From Waterburya agarophytonicola KI4 (GTDB taxonomy: Bacteria; Cyanobacteriota; Cyanobacteriia; Cyanobacteriales; Xenococcaceae), in contig NZ_JADWDC010000056.1 of assembly GCF_020640915.1 (NCBI RefSeq), positions 1 through 32,148 of the forward strand: a DNA stretch of 32,148 nucleotides. Reading direction: 5' to 3'. How positions within the stretch are numbered: position 1 is the stretch's first letter; every line of letters starts with the position of its first letter. Of this stretch, positions 31,972 to 32,148 are shown piece by piece. The position numbers and the translations under genes were made by a program. The notes below the pieces were generated by a model. It worked only from the letters and a program-made list of their open reading frames with translations, had not been told where the DNA came from and ran no database searches.

Positions 31972-32148
31972 AAACTCATAACTTGAAACAGCTTAATATT
32001 GGTTTGATAAGTACTTAGGCAAAATTAATTACATATTCGTGACCAAAATTATCCAGCACTTGTTTTAGATATTCAATTAGACTATTCTGACTACTAAGCT
32101 TAGACGTATTTACATTGCATTAACTAAATCACCTTTATTTTTTTATTT

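Noticed and set aside
32030-32130. Short minus-strand frame ending in LIEYLKQVLDNFGHEYVINF-like sequence
   Set aside because: It reads like protein for about 33 codons but has no start codon and an upstream stop. It could be the end of a decayed gene; too short to call.

Overview
The window reads as a chromosomal segment of a cyanobacterium. The cyanobacterial HIP1 octamer GCGATCGC occurs throughout, inside and between genes. The gene content is also cyanobacterial: SbtA/SbtB bicarbonate uptake, PxcA proton extrusion, a Tic20-like protein, a stand-alone protochlorophyllide-reductase-type small domain, and NtcA-type promoter boxes. The genus cannot be fixed from sequence reading alone. No tRNA, rRNA or CRISPR array was seen. 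All motif calls and alignments below were made by eye.

Region 1 (1-1952) is rearranged. An OmpR-type response regulator gene is cut off after 57 codons and runs into the frameshifted 3' end of a tyrosine recombinase gene. A YkuE-like phosphoesterase follows on the minus strand. Region 2 (1953-9911) is a signalling block. It holds an RppB/NrsS-like histidine kinase that has lost its regulator, an O-methyltransferase, two tandem four-repeat DUF347 (COG4705) membrane proteins, a complete OmpR-type regulator/kinase pair, and a convergent NarL-type regulator/kinase pair. The methyltransferase and the first DUF347 gene share an almost identical promoter of two direct repeats at 11-base pitch followed by a TAnnnT -10. 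A third promoter of the same design lies before a Tat-exported phosphatase at 21.4 kb.

Region 3 (10228-17055) is mainly inorganic-carbon physiology: sbtA, sbtB, a beta-carbonic anhydrase and pxcA. The anhydrase is split by a complete IS200/IS605 element (tnpA plus tnpB), and its stop codon lies inside the target duplication of a 176-bp MITE. Both junctions can be read to the base. Region 4 (17253-22909) holds a small exported protein, an MprF-like lysyl-lipid synthase/flippase with its two halves in reversed order, a PAP2 phosphatase, the Tat phosphatase and an unrecognised small ORF.

Region 5 (22980-31971) is nitrogen acquisition: an urtABCDE-type ABC transporter operon on the minus strand, divergent from formamidase (fmdA) and fmdB, with ureE nearby. 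The 753-bp divergent region contains two GTA-N8-TAC boxes, one correctly placed for each direction. The urtA-side box matches the full NtcA-activated promoter layout. It also contains a perfect 34-bp palindrome and a pair of mutually exclusive inverted repeats. The window closes with a PCP_red-domain protein, a Tic20-like protein and ureE.
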